Part shown: in pieces, positions 29,251-38,728 of the stretch
Position numbering within the stretch: position 1 is the first letter of the stretch
Layout: each line of letters starts with the position of its first letter
From: an uncultured Sunxiuqinia sp.
GTDB taxonomy: Bacteria; Bacteroidota; Bacteroidia; Bacteroidales; Prolixibacteraceae
Direction: 5' to 3'
DNA: 64,000 bases
NCBI RefSeq assembly: GCF_963678245.1
Contig: NZ_OY782769.1
Coordinates: forward strand, 1-64,000
Notes under the pieces: generated by a model
What the model was told of the DNA's origin: nothing
What the model saw: only the letters and a program-made list of their open reading frames with translations
Database searches by the model: none
Program-made: the position numbers and the translations under genes

Positions 29251-30717
29251 TTGAATTCATTCAAAAAACTTGCTGGAGAGACTGCTATTTATGGAATGAG
29301 CAGTATTGTTGGCCGCTTTATAAATTGGTGGCTGGTTCCTTATTATTCGCATGTTTTCCTGACCGATCAATTTGGTATTGTTACCAATTTATATGCATAC
29401 ATGGCATTTTTGCTGGTTATTTTAACCTATGGAATGGAAACCGGTTTTTTCCGATATGCTTCCGATAAAAAGAACAAAAAGCAAGTTTATTCCAATACAT
29501 TGGTTTCACTTTTCATTACTTCAGCATCTTTTTTATTGGTTGTTCTAACCTTTTCTGATACGATTGCGCAGTGGATGGATTATCAAAACCATCCCGAATA
29601 TATTCAGTGGATTGCTATTATTTTAGCCTTGGATGCCTTTACTTCTATTCCGTTTGCCAAACTTCGAATTGAATCGAAGGCGGTGAAATTTGCCACGCTA
29701 AAGCTGATTAATATTTTCTTCAATGTTTTCTTTAATATTTTCTTTTTAAGTATTTGCCCGGCTTTGTTAAAAAGTAATCCTGATAGCTGGGTAAATCTGC
29801 TATATTCGGCCGAAATTGGAGTTGGTTATGTTATTATTTCCAACCTGATAGCATCAGCAATAAACTTTGTATTGCTATTACCTGAAATGTGGATTAAGCT
29901 TAGATTTGATGCTAAGTTGCTGAAGGAAATGATTTGGTATTCTTTCCCTATTTTAATTGTTGGAGTGGCTGGAATGGTCAATCAAAATATAGATAAAATT
30001 TTGCTTCCGAAGCTACTTTCTCCGGAACAAGATCCCATGTCGCAACTGGGAATTTATGGTGCCAACTACAAAATGGCTGTTTTGATGAATATGTTTATCC
30101 AGGCGTTTCGATATGCTTTTGAACCATTCTTTTTTTCGCAGGTGAAATCCGAAGATAATAAGCGAGGCTATGCCATTGTAATGAAGTATTTTGTAATTTT
30201 TGGTTTGTTGATTTTCCTTGGCATTTGCTTGTATATTGACGTTGTAAAACTAATTATTGACAAGGGATATCATTCAGGTTTAAATGTTGTTCCCATTGTT
30301 TTGATGGCGAATTTGTTTTTGGGTATTTACTATACGCTGTCGCTTTGGTACAAGTTAACTGATAAAACACGTTTTGGCGCCTATTTCGCTGGTGTTGGCG
30401 CTGTAATTACACTAGTTTTAAATTTCGTTTTTATACCCCAATATGGATATGTGGCTTCGGCTTGGGCCGTGTTAATTTGCTTTATTGTAATGACTGGACT
30501 TTCGTACTTTTTTGGACAAAAGTATTTTCCGGTCAACTATCCACTTAAACGAATTGGACTTTATTTTTTAGTAGCATTAGCTATTTATTCCCTTGCCAAA
30601 ATATTAAATATTTCTCCGTCCTTTGGAATGTATGCGGTTCACACGGGATTCATGCTAGGTTTTGTAGGTTTGATTTTTAGCATCGAAAAAAAAGAAATTT
30701 TAAAGTTTCTTAAATAA
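29251..30717 (+). CDS. Polysaccharide biosynthesis flippase (MATE/Wzx-like)
   Basis: A very hydrophobic protein of 488 residues with about 12-14 membrane helices. The N-terminus MNSFKKLAGETAIYGMSSIVGRF is typical of Bacteroidota oligosaccharide flippases of the MOP superfamily. It probably moves lipid-linked sugar units across the inner membrane for surface polysaccharide. The start codon is TTG at 29251; no ATG lies before the conserved segment. It is not inside a glycosyltransferase cluster here; the next gene is rpiB, with its own -7 box. Confidence 0.88.
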   Translation: MNSFKKLAGETAIYGMSSIVGRFINWWLVPYYSHVFLTDQFGIVTNLYAYMAFLLVILTYGMETGFFRYASDKKNKKQVYSNTLVSLFITSASFLLVVLTFSDTIAQWMDYQNHPEYIQWIAIILALDAFTSIPFAKLRIESKAVKFATLKLINIFFNVFFNIFFLSICPALLKSNPDSWVNLLYSAEIGVGYVIISNLIASAINFVLLLPEMWIKLRFDAKLLKEMIWYSFPILIVGVAGMVNQNIDKILLPKLLSPEQDPMSQLGIYGANYKMAVLMNMFIQAFRYAFEPFFFSQVKSEDNKRGYAIVMKYFVIFGLLIFLGICLYIDVVKLIIDKGYHSGLNVVPIVLMANLFLGIYYTLSLWYKLTDKTRFGAYFAGVGAVITLVLNFVFIPQYGYVASAWAVLICFIVMTGLSYFFGQKYFPVNYPLKRIGLYFLVALAIYSLAKILNISPSFGMYAVHTGFMLGFVGLIFSIEKKEILKFLK

Positions 30718-30744
30718 GAATTCCAAATAAATACTTTTAAGTAT

Positions 30745-30752
30745 TATTTTTG
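30745..30752 (+). promoter_or_regulatory. Bacteroidota -7 box TATTTTTG for rpiB
   Basis: Matches TAnnTTTG, 16 bases before the ATG at 30769. Could drive rpiB, the lutB-like gene and rrf2 together. Confidence 0.45.
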
Positions 30753-30768
30753 ACTATTTTTAGTGAAA

Positions 30769-31209
30769 ATGAATAAATTAAAGATTGCGTTATCGTCAGA
30801 CCATGCTGGCTATGAAAGAAAACAGGTGGTGTTGAATTTTTTGAAAGAACAAGGGGTAATTTATCAGGATTTTGGTGCTTTTTCAGCTGAAAGTTCTGAC
30901 TATCCGGATTGGGCACATCCCATGGCAGAAGCCATTGAAAATAAGGAGTTTGATTTTGGAATTTCGCTTTGTGGTAGTGGAAATGGCATAAACATGACAG
31001 CCAATAAGCATCAGGATATTCGGTCGGCCATTTGTTGGAAACCTGAAATTGCAGCTTTGGCGCGGCTTCATAATAATGCCAATGTGTGCGCTTTACCAGC
31101 TCGTTTTATCACTGACGACGAAGCGATTATGATTGTTAAAACTTTTCTTTCAACTGATTTTGAAGGTGGACGACATTTACGACGAATTAATAAAATGCCA
31201 TTGAGCTAA
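30769..31209 (+). CDS. rpiB: Ribose-5-phosphate isomerase B
   Basis: A protein of 146 residues (ATG 30769; a GTG six bases earlier is less likely). It isomerises ribose-5-phosphate and ribulose-5-phosphate. Motifs: ALSSDHAGYERK at the N-terminus and the catalytic cysteine Cys68 in CGSGNGINM, followed by the anion-hole-type HNNANVCALPAR. The length is usual for RpiB/LacAB proteins. It is followed after only 2 bases by the lutB-like gene, so they are cotranscribed. Cytosolic. Confidence 0.93.
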   Translation: MNKLKIALSSDHAGYERKQVVLNFLKEQGVIYQDFGAFSAESSDYPDWAHPMAEAIENKEFDFGISLCGSGNGINMTANKHQDIRSAICWKPEIAALARLHNNANVCALPARFITDDEAIMIVKTFLSTDFEGGRHLRRINKMPLS

Positions 31210-31211
31210 GT

Positions 31212-32582
31212 ATGTCAAAGGAAAAAGGAAATTTCATAAAAGATTCTGAAAATATTGCTTTTGATATGCGACATCGGGCGACAATTAAATTTAATATGTC
31301 GAAATATGATGCTGCTGTTGATCGTGGTAAAAAGCGATACGACAACTTAGATCTTGCCAAAGAACGGGCATCCTATATAAAGTCGAAGGTCGTCAATAAT
31401 TTAGCTGATTATTTAATTGAATTTGAAAGAAATAGTCAGGCCAACGGAACAGAAGTGATTTGGGCCGAAGATGCCAACGAAGCCATTCTATCGGTTCAGA
31501 AAATTTTAAAAGATAATGAAGCGAAGTTATTGGTAAAAAGTAAATCGATGACCACTGAGGAAATTGATTTAAATGAGCATGTTGAAGCCGTTGGTGTGGA
31601 GTCGTTGGAAACCGATTTGGGCGAATACATTGTACAAATAGCCGGCGAAAAGCCTTATCACATCGTAACTCCGGCCATGCACAAGTCGAAAGAAGATATC
31701 GCTGATCTTTTTCATGAAAAGTTTGATACTCCAGAAAAAAGCACTCCTGAATATATAACTGGTTTTGTACGTGGCTTGCTTCGAAATAAGTTTACCAAAG
31801 CTGATATTGGTGTCACAGGAGCTAATTTTTTAATTGCTGATAAAGGAGCAATTTCATTAACCGAGAATGAAGGAAATGCAATGATGACCTTTTCATTTCC
31901 CAAAATTCATATTGTAATTGCCGGGATTGAAAAAGTGGTGCCGAGTATGACGGATTTAGGATTGATGTGGCCTTTGTTGGCAGCACATGGCACCGGTCAG
32001 CAGATAACAGTTTATAATTCGATTGTGTCGGGACCAAAAAGGCAGGAAGAGCAAGATGGGCCAGATAAAATGTATGTGATTTTGCTGGATAATAAACGAA
32101 CGGAATTGTACCAGCAAGATGACCAGTTTGAAGCGTTGAAATGTATTCGTTGTGGAGCATGTTTAAATGCCTGCCCAATCTATAGAAATGTTGGTGGATA
32201 CACTTATGACGCTACTTATAGTGGTCCGATCGGCTCAATTATTACACCTTTTTTCAAAGGTTTTTCCAAGTATAATCATTTAAGTTCAGCATGCTCGGTT
32301 TGTAGTAAATGTACCGAAGTTTGCCCGGTAAAAATACCACTTCACAATATGTTGCTATACAACCGGCGCGATGCAGTAAAAAATGGCGATTCCCCCCTAT
32401 CCTGGAATATTGGTATGAAAGCTTTTGAATATGCTTTTATGAAGCGGAAACGGTTAGATTTAGTAACCGGAACTACAAAAAATAAACTTGGGAACTTAAA
32501 TAAAGATGCAATGGGGGATCAAAAATCTCTTCCAACATTTTCCAGAGAATCTTTTAGTCAACAATGGAAAAATAAAAGATAA
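31212..32582 (+). CDS. LutB-like iron-sulfur lactate-utilisation protein
   Basis: A protein of 456 residues with a LUD-type domain (about 70-300, with GVTGANFLIADKGAI and PSMTDLGL) and a ferredoxin-like domain binding two 4Fe-4S clusters: CIRCGACLNACP and CSVCSKCTEVCP. This matches LutB/LldF of the L-lactate dehydrogenase complex LutABC. The partners LutA (CCG domains) and LutC are not adjacent, so either they lie elsewhere or this orphan copy has another electron-transfer role. It sits between rpiB (2 bases) and an Rrf2 regulator (4 bases). Confidence 0.88.
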   Translation: MSKEKGNFIKDSENIAFDMRHRATIKFNMSKYDAAVDRGKKRYDNLDLAKERASYIKSKVVNNLADYLIEFERNSQANGTEVIWAEDANEAILSVQKILKDNEAKLLVKSKSMTTEEIDLNEHVEAVGVESLETDLGEYIVQIAGEKPYHIVTPAMHKSKEDIADLFHEKFDTPEKSTPEYITGFVRGLLRNKFTKADIGVTGANFLIADKGAISLTENEGNAMMTFSFPKIHIVIAGIEKVVPSMTDLGLMWPLLAAHGTGQQITVYNSIVSGPKRQEEQDGPDKMYVILLDNKRTELYQQDDQFEALKCIRCGACLNACPIYRNVGGYTYDATYSGPIGSIITPFFKGFSKYNHLSSACSVCSKCTEVCPVKIPLHNMLLYNRRDAVKNGDSPLSWNIGMKAFEYAFMKRKRLDLVTGTTKNKLGNLNKDAMGDQKSLPTFSRESFSQQWKNKR

Positions 32583-32586
32583 TATT

Positions 32587-33033
32587 ATGCTATCTAATAC
32601 TTGTAAATACGCGATCCGAGCGTTAATCTATCTCGGAAAATTTAGTGATGGTGAAGGAACTAAAATTGGAATTAAAAAGATTTCAAATGATTTAAGTATT
32701 CCGACTCCCTTTTTAGGAAAAATTCTACAAAATCTCGTTAAACAGAAAGTGTTGGTTTCTACCAAAGGTCCAAACGGTGGTTTTGGTTTGGGAAAAGAAA
32801 AAAGTGATATTTCATTGTATGAAATTGTGAGCATCATTGATGGAGAGGACTTTTTCAAAAACTGTTTAATCAGTATGGAGCCATGCTCCACACATCATGA
32901 GCAAGGCCAACCTTGTCCGGTCCACAAGAGTTTTTCAGAAGTTCGTGAGAAGCTGTCAATTTTTTATCGCGAAACAACGCTTGAAAGAATTATTGATGAT
33001 ATGGACGGTCACGAAGATCTGATTAAAATGTAG
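32587..33033 (+). CDS. Rrf2 family transcriptional regulator
   Basis: A protein of 148 residues from ATG 32587 (MLSNTCKYAIRALIYL, the typical Rrf2 start). The N-terminal winged helix includes KISNDLSIPTPFLGKILQNL and GPNGGFGL. Three cysteines follow in NCLISMEPCS and QPCPVH, arranged as in Fe-S-sensing Rrf2 proteins such as IscR and NsrR, so iron-sulfur, redox or NO sensing is likely. Four bases separate it from the Fe-S protein gene before it, whose expression it may control. Confidence 0.88.
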   Translation: MLSNTCKYAIRALIYLGKFSDGEGTKIGIKKISNDLSIPTPFLGKILQNLVKQKVLVSTKGPNGGFGLGKEKSDISLYEIVSIIDGEDFFKNCLISMEPCSTHHEQGQPCPVHKSFSEVREKLSIFYRETTLERIIDDMDGHEDLIKM

Positions 33034-33081
33034 GGCAAATTTCCGGCAGGCTGTCGGAGAATGAAAAGGAAAGACTGCTTT

Positions 33082-34212
33082 ATGGCCGGAATTTATATTC
33101 ATATTCCATTTTGCAAGACCAAGTGTCATTATTGTGATTTCTACAAAACAACTGATTTTGGAGCGAAAATTGATTTTTTATCCGCACTGAAAAAAGAAAT
33201 AGAATGGCGTAAAAGTGAGCTTGAACAGGAAGAAATAGCCAGCATATATTTTGGTGGAGGAACACCGTCAGTTTTAAAAATTTCTGAGATTAATGAGATT
33301 TTAGCTTTAATTGATCAGCTCTATAAGCTATCAACTGACACAGAGATTACCTTGGAAGCTAATCCCGATGATCTAACTCCAGAGTTTTTAAACGGAGTAA
33401 AAGAAATGCCAATCAATCGACTGAGTATTGGTACACAATCTTTTCATGACCACGACCTGAAAAGCATGAATAGAAGGCACAACAGTCAGCAAGCCTTAAT
33501 ATCCATTCGAGCAGCTCAAGAAGCTGGAATTACTAATATCAGCATCGATTTAATTTACGGCTTACCCAATCAAACACTTGAAGATTGGGAAAACAATATT
33601 AAAAAAGCACTTTCATTGAATGTGCAGCATATCTCGGCTTATCACCTCACCTATCACGAAGGAACGGTTTTCTATGATTACCTGAAAACAGGTAAAATTA
33701 AAGAGTTACCCGACGAGCTGAGCCTTCAACAATTTAAATTGTTATTAAATCAGCTACAACAAGCTGGTTTCGAGCAGTATGAAATATCAAATTTTGCGCG
33801 CAATCAGTTGTACTCAAAGCACAACAAAGCCTACTGGGAACGAAAAAAATACCTGGGTTTTGGGCCATCAGCTCATTCATACGATCATCAAACAAGGCGA
33901 TGGAATGTTTCGAATTTAAAAAAATATCTTCAAGCTATTGAAATGAATAACGATTATTTCGAACAGGAAGTGCTTTCGGAGCAAGACCAGTACAACGATT
34001 ACATGATTACTTCACTTCGTACCAAATGGGGTATTTCAAGTATCTACTTGAAGGAGAACTTTGACGAAAAATTTGTTGAGTATTTTAAAAATGAAGCAAA
34101 AAAATACCTGGATAGTAAACATCTTTGTTTGAATGATGGCAGTTATACCTTGTCAACCGAAGGGCTGTTTATTTCAGACCGAATAATGGAAGAACTGTTC
34201 TTTATCGAATAG
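33082..34212 (+). CDS. hemW: HemW-like radical SAM protein
   Basis: A protein of 376 residues from ATG 33082 (MAGIYIHIPFCKTKCHYCDF); the ATG at 33061 adds a non-conserved stretch. The radical SAM cluster is Cys11-X3-Cys15-X2-Cys18, followed by YFGGGTPSVL. The HNxxYW motif (KHNKAYWERKKYLGFG) marks HemW, a heme-binding chaperone that inserts heme into respiratory proteins, rather than the oxygen-independent coproporphyrinogen dehydrogenase HemN. A C-terminal HemN-like domain is present. It follows the Rrf2 gene by about 50 bases. Confidence 0.92.
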   Translation: MAGIYIHIPFCKTKCHYCDFYKTTDFGAKIDFLSALKKEIEWRKSELEQEEIASIYFGGGTPSVLKISEINEILALIDQLYKLSTDTEITLEANPDDLTPEFLNGVKEMPINRLSIGTQSFHDHDLKSMNRRHNSQQALISIRAAQEAGITNISIDLIYGLPNQTLEDWENNIKKALSLNVQHISAYHLTYHEGTVFYDYLKTGKIKELPDELSLQQFKLLLNQLQQAGFEQYEISNFARNQLYSKHNKAYWERKKYLGFGPSAHSYDHQTRRWNVSNLKKYLQAIEMNNDYFEQEVLSEQDQYNDYMITSLRTKWGISSIYLKENFDEKFVEYFKNEAKKYLDSKHLCLNDGSYTLSTEGLFISDRIMEELFFIE

Positions 34213-34264
34213 GTTTAAAATTTGTTAATGGCGGAAAGTCTCAATGTAGCTTACGATATTTAGC

Positions 34265-34272
34265 TATCTTTG
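34265..34272 (+). promoter_or_regulatory. Bacteroidota -7 box TATCTTTG for dut
   Basis: Matches TAnnTTTG, 21 bases before the dut ATG at 34294. It marks the likely start of the dut-TPR-DUF4292 transcript and excludes the upstream TTG frame start. Confidence 0.5.
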
Positions 34273-34293
34273 CAGATTGTAAAAAAGCAACTT

Positions 34294-34728
34294 ATGGAAG
34301 TAAAAATAGTTAATAAGTCAAAAAATGAATTACCGGCTTACAGCACAGCATTGTCAGCAGGAATGGATTTGAGAGCAAATTTAGATGAACCAATCGTTTT
34401 AAAACCGCTGGAACGCATGTTGGTGCCTACTGGTTTGTTTATAGAGTTGCCGGTTGGGCACGAAGCTCAAATCAGACCCCGTAGTGGCTTGGCAATAAAA
34501 AAAGGGATTACCGTTTTAAATACTCCCGGAACAATTGATGCTGATTATCGTGGCGAAATTAAAATTATCCTGATTAATTTATCAAACGAAGAATTTGTAA
34601 TCAATAATGGTGAGCGCATTTGCCAAATGGTGATTGCAAAACACGAAACTGTAGCCTGGAAACCTGTTGAACTGTTGGAAGAAACAGAACGTGGAGCAGG
34701 AGGTTTTGGGCATACTGGAAAAAATTAA
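34294..34728 (+). CDS. dut: Deoxyuridine triphosphatase
   Basis: A trimeric dUTPase of 144 residues that removes dUTP and supplies dUMP for thymidylate. All five motifs are visible: [30 protein letters not shown], the region GERICQMV, and the C-terminal arm [11 protein letters not shown]. The ATG at 34294 follows a -7 box. The TPR lipoprotein gene begins 8 bases after the stop, so the two are in one transcript. Cytosolic. Confidence 0.96.
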   Translation: MEVKIVNKSKNELPAYSTALSAGMDLRANLDEPIVLKPLERMLVPTGLFIELPVGHEAQIRPRSGLAIKKGITVLNTPGTIDADYRGEIKIILINLSNEEFVINNGERICQMVIAKHETVAWKPVELLEETERGAGGFGHTGKN

Positions 34729-34736
34729 AGATTGAA

Positions 34737-36509
34737 ATGATATTAAAAAAACTGACATATTTTTTGTTGTCGGGCATCGTTTTGGTTTCTTGTTCAACTA
34801 CTCAAAAACAAGTGGTTACCAGCACAAAGACAGAAACCGTTGAAGAAAAAAAGGAAGAAGACACCCTCTCGGAAGATCAGCAAAATGAATTTGAATATTT
34901 ATTTATTGAAGGCTTAAAGCAGAAAAAGCTTGGGAATATTCAAAATGCGGTTTCTATTTTTTCACGCTGTCTCGAAATCGATCCAAATTCAGATGTGGCC
35001 ATGTACGAAATGGCCAATATACATTTTGCCAATAAAGACTTAACCAGTGCTTCGCTCCTGCTCGAAAAGGCGATCAGCTTAAACTCAAAAAACAAATGGT
35101 ACAAATTGTTGCTGGCTGAAATTTATCGTCAGCGTCAGCAATTTAGTGACGCGGCTAAACTTTATACCGAGCTGAGTAATAAGGAACCTGATAACCTGGA
35201 ATATTTATACTCCAAAGCAGTATTGTTAGCAATGGCTGAGAACTATGCTGAAGCAGTTGCGGCCTACGATAAATTGGAGAAGAAAACAGGTTTAAATGAA
35301 CAGATATCAGTAGCCAAACAGCAACTTTATGTCGCGTGGGAAAAGCCGGATAAAGCGTTTGAAGAGATTAATAAACTAATTCAATCCGACCCGGAAGAAA
35401 CGCAATATTATGGCTTGCTGGCAGAATTGTATCAGCAACAGGGCGATTCGACAAATGCTCTCAAGTATTTCAATAAAATATTGGAAATGGATCCGGAAAA
35501 TGGCTTCGTTCATTTTTCGTTGGCAAGTTATTACATCGAACAAAATAGTAAAGAAGAGGCCTTTAATCACATCAAAAAAGCCTTTGGCAGTGAAGAGCTG
35601 GATGCTGAAACAAAAATGCAGTATTACATGCTGCAAACAAATGATCCTGATAGCTCGGATTGGAGCAATGAGCAAATTGAGGAGTTGCTAGATATTTTAC
35701 AAAGAACATATCCGGATGATAACCGGATGTTTACCATTTATGCCGAGCATTTGATGAGACAAGGCAAAATTGATGAATCTCGAAGCTATTTAAGGCAATA
35801 TCTTGAGACCGATAAAGATAATTTCGTGATCTGGCAACAGTTGTTGTTTATGGATAACGATTTGATGGACTTTGAAAGCTTGTATAAAGAAAGCAAACAA
35901 GCGATCGAATTATTTCCAAATCAAGCTGTTTTGTATGCTTTAAATGCGGTAGCCTCGCTGCAATTGAAAAAATATGAAGAATCGTTGCAGGTTTTGGATG
36001 AAGGCCAAATTTACGTGCTGGATAATCAATCGCTCAAAGTGCAATTTGAGCTTTACCGAGCTGAAGCCAGTTATAACCTCAATCATGTAGAAGATGCATT
36101 TGAAGCGTTCGATAAAGTGCTAAAAATGGATCCCGATAACTATATGGCGATCAATAATTACGCTTATTATCTTTCAGAACGAGGAGAACAGCTTGAAAAA
36201 GCGGAGCGAATGAGTGGACGAGTTGTACAAGAAAATCCTGAAAATCCTACTTTTCTCGACACTTATGCGTGGGTGTTATTTAAGCGAAAAGACTACCAAT
36301 TAGCTAAATTTTATATCGAATCTGCAATTAATAATGGGGGTGGTGAAAATCCGGTTTTATTGGAGCATTATGGCGATATTTTGTTTAAACTTGGAGAGAA
36401 AGATAGGGCAGTGGAGCAATGGAAGAAGGCCAAATCATTTGGAGAAGGAACAGACGTTTTGGAACAAAAAATTAAAGAATCACGATTTATTGAAAGTTTA
36501 GCCCCTTGA
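34737..36509 (+). CDS. TPR-repeat lipoprotein
   Basis: A protein of 590 residues. Its signal peptide ends in the lipobox VLVSC (Cys19), so it is a lipoprotein, probably facing the periplasm. Most of the chain is tetratricopeptide repeats, with repeated A..Y..LLEKAI-type helices ending in DPN/DPD/DPE turns (e.g. about 50-120, 220-290, 455-590). Such proteins are scaffolds for envelope complexes. It lies between dut and the DUF4292 lipoprotein and overlaps the latter by 4 bases (TTGA), with an EnvC-type factor next; this gene order suggests a shared envelope job. Confidence 0.88.
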   Translation: MILKKLTYFLLSGIVLVSCSTTQKQVVTSTKTETVEEKKEEDTLSEDQQNEFEYLFIEGLKQKKLGNIQNAVSIFSRCLEIDPNSDVAMYEMANIHFANKDLTSASLLLEKAISLNSKNKWYKLLLAEIYRQRQQFSDAAKLYTELSNKEPDNLEYLYSKAVLLAMAENYAEAVAAYDKLEKKTGLNEQISVAKQQLYVAWEKPDKAFEEINKLIQSDPEETQYYGLLAELYQQQGDSTNALKYFNKILEMDPENGFVHFSLASYYIEQNSKEEAFNHIKKAFGSEELDAETKMQYYMLQTNDPDSSDWSNEQIEELLDILQRTYPDDNRMFTIYAEHLMRQGKIDESRSYLRQYLETDKDNFVIWQQLLFMDNDLMDFESLYKESKQAIELFPNQAVLYALNAVASLQLKKYEESLQVLDEGQIYVLDNQSLKVQFELYRAEASYNLNHVEDAFEAFDKVLKMDPDNYMAINNYAYYLSERGEQLEKAERMSGRVVQENPENPTFLDTYAWVLFKRKDYQLAKFYIESAINNGGGENPVLLEHYGDILFKLGEKDRAVEQWKKAKSFGEGTDVLEQKIKESRFIESLAP

Positions 36510-37387
36510 AAACACATCCCTTAAAGCAATACGCAACAATCATCGTTTTACTGGTTTTTGCTTTTACTTCTTGTAAAACAAATAAACTGGTAACCATTGA
36601 AAAAGTAAAGCCAATCAGTACCAATCGGCTAATAAAAAAGATTGAAGATAATTCCTTTGACTATGATATTATGGCTATTAAACGAATAGCCTGCCAATAT
36701 GAAGGGCCAAATGATAAAACATCGTTCAGGGCAAACCTAAAGTCGGAAAAGGATAAACGAATGCTGCTTACCTTGAGTAAAATCAATGTTCCGATTGCAC
36801 GTCTGTATTTGACTCCCGATAGTGTGAAGATGGTCAACTATTTGGAGAAAAATTATTTGAAAGAGGATTACGATTATTTAAGTGATTTTGTGAATGCTGA
36901 CCTGGATTTTGAAATGATACAATCGATTATCAGTAACGAAGCATTTTCATATCATGATGGCGAACGGGATAATGATTTTAAAGATTTTGTTTCCTACGTC
37001 GATTCGGGTAGATATGTCTTACAATCATTAAAAAACAGGAAGCTCAACAAGATTCTACGTAAAGGAAAAGAAGATAAAATGGGTCGATATCTTAAAAAGT
37101 TGAATGAAGATGATTTTGTAATCCAGCGATTATTTGTTGATCCGAAAACGTTTAAAATTCGAAAGATTGAGTTGGATGATCAATCTAACAGTCGTAAGGT
37201 AACGGTAGATTTTTCTGAGTTTGAAAAGGTAAACAGGCAATTATACCCTGGCGATATCAATATTTATTTTGCAAGTCCCGAAAAAGAGTTGTCGATCAAG
37301 ATTAAACTCAGTAAATTCTCGACCGATAAAGACCAGTCATTTAATTTTAATATTCCCGATAGATACGATCGGGTAAAGCGGCCTTGA
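36506..37387 (+). CDS. DUF4292 lipoprotein
   Basis: A protein of 293 residues with a TTG start overlapping the previous stop. Lipobox FAFTSC (Cys23). The chain is beta-rich (e.g. SFRANLKSEKDKRMLLTLSK, YLTPDSVKMVNY, VDPKTFKIRKIELDD), compatible with the LolA/LolB-like half-barrel I associate with DUF4292, but a lipid-binding role is inference. It is coupled to the TPR lipoprotein and followed after 98 bases by the EnvC-like gene. It ends in basic KRP. Confidence 0.8.
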   Translation: MKTHPLKQYATIIVLLVFAFTSCKTNKLVTIEKVKPISTNRLIKKIEDNSFDYDIMAIKRIACQYEGPNDKTSFRANLKSEKDKRMLLTLSKINVPIARLYLTPDSVKMVNYLEKNYLKEDYDYLSDFVNADLDFEMIQSIISNEAFSYHDGERDNDFKDFVSYVDSGRYVLQSLKNRKLNKILRKGKEDKMGRYLKKLNEDDFVIQRLFVDPKTFKIRKIELDDQSNSRKVTVDFSEFEKVNRQLYPGDINIYFASPEKELSIKIKLSKFSTDKDQSFNFNIPDRYDRVKRP

Positions 37388-37485
37388 TTTTTTCGGTTCA
37401 ATTTGAACTGGTAAAATATTCATCAGTAAATTCCGTAAGATTAAATGACGGATGATACCACAACCACAAAAAGCGCTATAAGCCT

Positions 37486-38670
37486 ATGAAAGGTGTTTTT
37501 TTAAGCTTATTACTTCTTCTTAGTGGATTAGCCTCAATTGGACAGTCGCTTACCGATTTGCGTACTAAAAAGGCAAATACTGAGCAGGTGATAAAATATA
37601 CGTCTTCACTGCTTCAAGAAGCCCAAAAAAACGAAAAAGTAAGCTTGAATAAGCTGAAATTGCTCAATTCACAGATCGAAAATCGAAATCAATTGATTCG
37701 GGAGATTGGCTCTGAGATTGATGCGCTCAATAATTACATCTCTGGAAATTCGGAGGTATCGGAGATGCTTCAAACTGATTTGAAGGATTTAAAAAAAGAG
37801 TATGCAGCGATGATCCGGTTTGCCCAGAAGAATAAAAACAGCTACGACATACTTATCTTTCTGTTATCAGCAGAGAATTTAAACCAGGCATACAAGCGCA
37901 TGCTTTATTTGAAACAGTACGCCAGGTACCGGAAATCACAGGTAGAAGTTATTCAGGCACTGCAGCAAATTCTGGAAGAAAAAGTCGAAAAGCTTAAAGA
38001 ACAAAAACGACAAAAAGCGGAATTGTTGACCAGCCAGCAGGCTGAAACAGATCAGCTACAGAGTGAAAAAAATCAGCAAAGTCAGCAGGTTCAAAATCTC
38101 CAAAGACAGCAACGCCAGCTCCGGAAAAAGCTTCGTGAACAACAAAAAGAGCAAGAAGAATTAAACAGAGAAATAGAACGTTTGATTGAAGAAGAAGCTC
38201 GTAAAGCACGGGAAAAAGGGCAGTTTGAAATGACACCTAATCAAAAGCTATTAGCAGCTAATTTTCAGGAAAACAAAGGACGTATTCCTTGGCCGGTTGA
38301 ACGGGGAATAATCACCGAACATTTTGGGGTGCATACTCATGCGGTGTTAAAAAATATTCAGGTTAAAAGCAATGGCATCGAAATAAGCACAACTCCCGGT
38401 TCTGAAGCACGTGCAGTATTTAATGGTATCGTAAGCAAGGTGTTTGCTATTTCGGGTGGTAATATGGCAGTCATTATTCGCCACGGAAGTTTTTTAACTG
38501 TTTATTCCAACCTGAAAGAAGTGGTTGTAAAAGCTGGTCAGCACGTTAAAACCAGGCAAAAAGTTGGAACAATTTACTCCGATTCGGCCGATGGCGACAA
38601 AACAATACTCAAATTTCAGGTTTGGCAGGAAAACAAAAAAATGAACCCGGAAGATTGGATAAGCAAATAA
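37486..38670 (+). CDS. EnvC-like murein hydrolase activator with inactive LytM domain
   Basis: A protein of 394 residues: signal peptide (about 1-21, ending SIGQS), a long coiled coil (about 22-255, Gln/Glu/Lys/Arg-rich), then a LytM/M23 domain (about 270-394). The zinc ligands of active M23 enzymes are missing: the HxxxD site reads SNGIEI, the YAHL site reads YSNL, and the LHFEV site reads LKFQV. As in E. coli EnvC, it should activate amidases at division rather than cut peptidoglycan. No ftsEX is nearby. Periplasmic. It forms an envelope group with the two preceding lipoproteins. Confidence 0.9.
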   Translation: MKGVFLSLLLLLSGLASIGQSLTDLRTKKANTEQVIKYTSSLLQEAQKNEKVSLNKLKLLNSQIENRNQLIREIGSEIDALNNYISGNSEVSEMLQTDLKDLKKEYAAMIRFAQKNKNSYDILIFLLSAENLNQAYKRMLYLKQYARYRKSQVEVIQALQQILEEKVEKLKEQKRQKAELLTSQQAETDQLQSEKNQQSQQVQNLQRQQRQLRKKLREQQKEQEELNREIERLIEEEARKAREKGQFEMTPNQKLLAANFQENKGRIPWPVERGIITEHFGVHTHAVLKNIQVKSNGIEISTTPGSEARAVFNGIVSKVFAISGGNMAVIIRHGSFLTVYSNLKEVVVKAGQHVKTRQKVGTIYSDSADGDKTILKFQVWQENKKMNPEDWISK

Positions 38671-38728
38671 ATGCTAACTTCTAAATCCGGGTTAAAATAT
38701 GAAGGGGAGAACAATTTTTAGACTGGTG

